DNA of 64,000 nucleotides from Christiangramia sabulilitoris (GTDB lineage: Bacteria > Bacteroidota > Bacteroidia > Flavobacteriales > Flavobacteriaceae). A model generated the notes under the pieces. It worked only from the letters and a program-made list of their open reading frames with translations. It was not told the DNA's origin and did no database searches. The stretch lies in assembly GCF_007050985.1 (NCBI RefSeq), contig NZ_VHSF01000003.1:531500-595499 (forward strand), written 5' to 3'. This document shows, one piece after another, positions 61,666 to 64,000 of the stretch. Numbering within the stretch: the first letter of the stretch is position 1; every line of letters starts with the position of its first letter. The translations under genes were made by a program, and so were the position numbers.

Positions 61666-63267
61666 ATGAAACATTCAAAATTTAGCACGATAGTTATATT
61701 CATAGCTACTCTGTTGTTTATTTCCTGTAGCAAAGACGAAAATGTCCACCCTCCATCAGACGAATTGGTCACATTATCCTTCAACATGATCATTCATGAT
61801 CTCACCAGGCAAAGTATTCAAAAACAGTCTATTAATGACATACCAGAATGTTCTGAGGACACCCCATTTTTCGTGGAGATTATTCTAATGCAGGATGATA
61901 TAGAAATTGTTGGCAGTAGCCAGGATCCTTTTAGAATAGACCTTGCCAGCGGACAACTTTTTACTAAATATTCTTCTGAACTCGAACTTCCGCCAGGTAA
62001 TTACAGCCTGGAGCATTTTTCTGTACACAATGAAGCTGGAGATCTCCTGTGGCTGGCGCCTAAAAATAATGGTGATATGGCATTATTTTCGAGTGATCCT
62101 CTTCCAATTGATATAGAGTTGCTGGCAGGAACCAAACCATATATAGACGTCCCGGTATTATGTTATGATAATCGCGATGTCAATGAGTACGGATATTTGT
62201 TTTTTGAGCTTGATGCCACCCCTCTTTTGCCATATTGCTTCTTCGCGAATTATTGTGATGATAGCGGCAGGCATTATCCTGCAAGGTATTCATTAGAAAT
62301 TTCCATTAATGACATTATAATTTATTCTGAAGTAAATACTACAGGTATTAATGAAGCGGGAAACTATTTTGCAGAGCCACTTTGCGCAGCAATTCCGGTT
62401 TTATCAGAATTTGAAGATGATGAGGAGTATATAGACTATGCTATTACCCTGCTGGACTGGGATGAAGTATACACTATTAATGAACCTCAGGAAATTAGCG
62501 GAAGTCTTAGTCTTGAGGATATTGAAGACCAATTTGATGGAGATGATAACGTGGAATATGAGCATATCTTTATCAATTGCGATGAACAGGTTGCAGATAT
62601 AGATTTACCAGATTTTGAATCAGCGGTTTTTTCAGACCCGACAAATATTACTAATCCATATTATGGTCCGGATGAAGGATACATCTACGAATACGAAGGA
62701 TACGAAATTGAAGACGGAGAATTTCCCGACGAACCTTCCGAAGTGATTATCGTAGAAAGAAGGGCAGAAAATAAAAATATTCTTGGTATTTCCACGGTAA
62801 TTCAAAGAGATTATGTGGCTGAAGATGGCGTAATAATTGAAGACACAGACGACTGGCTGGCGCAGGACGACGAAGGCAATCTCTGGTATATGGGTGAATT
62901 GTCTTTGAATTATGATGATGAGGGGAATTTCTTAGATACCGAAGGCTCATGGGAGACAGGTGTAGACGGAGCTCTACCTGGTTATTGGTTACCTGGAAAT
63001 CCGCAAGTAGGCCAGCGCTATTATCAGGAGTTTTATGAAGGTGAAGCAGAAGATTGGGCGGAAGTAATAGCCCTGAACGAAACAGTGATTCTCGATGTTG
63101 GAACTTTTGAAAATGTCCTGGTAACCAAGGATATAAACCCATTTGAAAGTGGTGTGTATGAATTAAAATATTATGCGCCTGGAACAGGGTTTATTAAAGA
63201 AGAAAAATTTGAGGATGATGAATTGGTTGAAATTGTAATTCTCACAGGAATAATCGTAATCGATTAA
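61666..63267 (+). CDS. Large acidic lipoprotein of unknown function
   Basis: The 533-residue protein has a lipobox LFISC (Cys21). The mature part is very acidic (runs of Asp, Glu and Tyr such as EPQEISGSLSLEDIEDQFDG). The first half is a beta-rich domain (residues about 33-150) with conserved Cys pairs; the second half (from about residue 315) contains YYGPDEGYIYEYEGYE and VGQRYYQEFYEGEAEDWAEV, resembling a domain found in secreted proteins that predict lipid or salt binding, but I do not recognise a named family. It is likely to be surface exposed. No obvious partner; ends at a terminator. Confidence 0.85.
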   Translation: MKHSKFSTIVIFIATLLFISCSKDENVHPPSDELVTLSFNMIIHDLTRQSIQKQSINDIPECSEDTPFFVEIILMQDDIEIVGSSQDPFRIDLASGQLFTKYSSELELPPGNYSLEHFSVHNEAGDLLWLAPKNNGDMALFSSDPLPIDIELLAGTKPYIDVPVLCYDNRDVNEYGYLFFELDATPLLPYCFFANYCDDSGRHYPARYSLEISINDIIIYSEVNTTGINEAGNYFAEPLCAAIPVLSEFEDDEEYIDYAITLLDWDEVYTINEPQEISGSLSLEDIEDQFDGDDNVEYEHIFINCDEQVADIDLPDFESAVFSDPTNITNPYYGPDEGYIYEYEGYEIEDGEFPDEPSEVIIVERRAENKNILGISTVIQRDYVAEDGVIIEDTDDWLAQDDEGNLWYMGELSLNYDDEGNFLDTEGSWETGVDGALPGYWLPGNPQVGQRYYQEFYEGEAEDWAEVIALNETVILDVGTFENVLVTKDINPFESGVYELKYYAPGTGFIKEEKFEDDELVEIVILTGIIVID

Positions 63268-63282
63268 TTATTCTCCTGAAGC

Positions 63283-63310
63283 AAAAAGCCGACATATTTG
63301 TCGGCTTTTT
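63283..63310 (+). terminator. Terminator of the acidic lipoprotein gene
   Basis: Perfect twelve-base-pair stem AAAAAGCCGACA / TGTCGGCTTTTT with a four-base loop. Confidence 0.92.
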
Positions 63311-63762
63311 AAATAATCCTAATTATTTTAACTAACCGGTATTATTACCAGGAGCTTGATATGAATTGTGGCTTTCCCAAAATTTAAATACCTGACATTA
63401 GCCTCAGCGTCCATTTTAAAAATTAAGGATCTTGTATATCCGATTTCCCTATTAGACCCGGGTTTACCTATGCCTTATTGGCAATCATGTAATTTAATTT
63501 ACTTTCCAATTATTGATAATGAATTCTGTACTTTACCTTCCCTCCAGGATAGGTTTCATGTATAAATAACACTTAATACAAGGCATATATATTGCTGACT
63601 ATCAATTATTTGATTTAATTTTCTATCTTTATTAGCCTCTGAGAAGGGTAAACCTCTATCAGTTCATTTATTAATTTAAACTAACCCCCGCAGCTACGCA
63701 TTCTGATTTTCTATATCAGCATCTTTTTCCTACTTACTAATAACTAACTAAAACCAACAATT
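63311..63762. other. Non-coding region upstream of the last gene
   Basis: About 450 bp without a convincing gene. A 65-codon frame at 63368 has no family features. A near-consensus TATCTTTA (63624-63631) is the only promoter-like sequence, about 130 bp before the next ATG, implying a long leader. Confidence 0.5.
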
Positions 63763-64000
63763 ATGAAAGCAAAGAATTTTATTCCATTGATCTTTAGTTT
63801 AATATTTCTTTCGGCATTTTCTTATGGCCAGAAAAAGATAGATCTAGTATTAATCGTGGAAACAGATATTATTACCCAGGATAATATTTCTGAGACCTGC
63901 AGGTTCGAAGATCAGGCTGAGGGAACAAGCATTATCGATTATACTACCCTTGTGGACCTCGGCGATGAGATTAAATGGAAGGCAGAGGAAGCAGCAGATA
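63763..64000 (+). CDS. Exported protein of unknown function (partial, 5' end)
   Basis: The visible 79 codons begin MKAKNFIPLIFSLIFLSAFSYGQ, a signal peptide, then KKIDLVLIVETDIITQDN and IKWKAEEAAD, where the window ends. No family is recognisable from this fragment. Confidence 0.75.
   Translation, partial: MKAKNFIPLIFSLIFLSAFSYGQKKIDLVLIVETDIITQDNISETCRFEDQAEGTSIIDYTTLVDLGDEIKWKAEEAAD

Noticed and set aside
63368-63565. Plus-strand frame of 65 codons
   Set aside because: No signal, domain or repeat support, and composition is like the surrounding non-coding DNA.

Overview
The window looks like a chromosomal stretch from a marine member of the Flavobacteriaceae (phylum Bacteroidota), resembling Gramella/Christiangramia. 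I judge this from gene content only: a TonB-dependent receptor with an N-terminal carboxypeptidase-like domain, a type IX secretion (T9SS) sorting domain, lineage-typical families (DUF4296, DUF4271, DUF5686, DUF5777, DUF3667, DUF4230), A/T-rich translation starts without Shine-Dalgarno sequences, and Bacteroidota promoters of the form TTTG-N18..22-TAnnTTTG.

Layout. 1-7 kb: the end of a response-regulator gene, a TonB-dependent receptor with an internally duplicated surface lipoprotein, a tiny T9SS-tail protein and a LuxE-like acyl-protein synthetase. 7-20 kb: housekeeping genes (tyrS, a Rossmann epimerase, DUF4296 lipoprotein, pyrC, a DPM1-like glycosyltransferase, DUF4271, hemD, pckA, DUF423, a saccharopine-dehydrogenase-like enzyme with an Lrp regulator, a zinc metallopeptidase, pyrH-frr). 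20-30 kb: DUF5686 outer-membrane protein, MMPL/RND transporter, asnS, a pseudouridine synthase and rpoN. 30-33 kb: an ExbB-X-ExbD-ExbD energy-transduction operon next to a PorT-like barrel, then tRNA-Ser(GGA). 33-43.8 kb: asparaginase, acyltransferase, TatD nuclease, a Rieske/DUF5777/YceI cluster, a flavin monooxygenase and a BlaI/M56-peptidase signalling pair followed by TPR and TonB-C-like proteins. 43.8-59.4 kb: ordinary genes (ruvC, hemW, a MutS-like ATPase, PhnA, M49 peptidase and others) whose intergenic gaps are filled by short palindromic repeats. 59.4-64 kb: an M20 dipeptidase, tRNA-Leu(UAG) with a triplicated tail, and two exported proteins of unknown function, the last cut by the window edge.

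The most interesting signal is the repeat family at 43.8-59.4 kb. Most copies are 60-90 bp, start with CGTCA, end with TGACG and contain two hairpins. One copy (50117-50466) has exactly the same two outer arms, but the short spacer between them is replaced by a complete GIY-YIG endonuclease gene whose stop codon abuts the right arm. This suggests that the gene-bearing copy is the autonomous form of a small mobile element and that the other copies are internally deleted, MITE/REP-like derivatives. A palindrome of the same kind also sits inside two degenerate tandem copies of the tRNA-Leu 3' end (61148-61426).

No CRISPR array, prophage, classical insertion sequence or rRNA operon was seen. All family assignments are from reading the protein sequences, without database searches.
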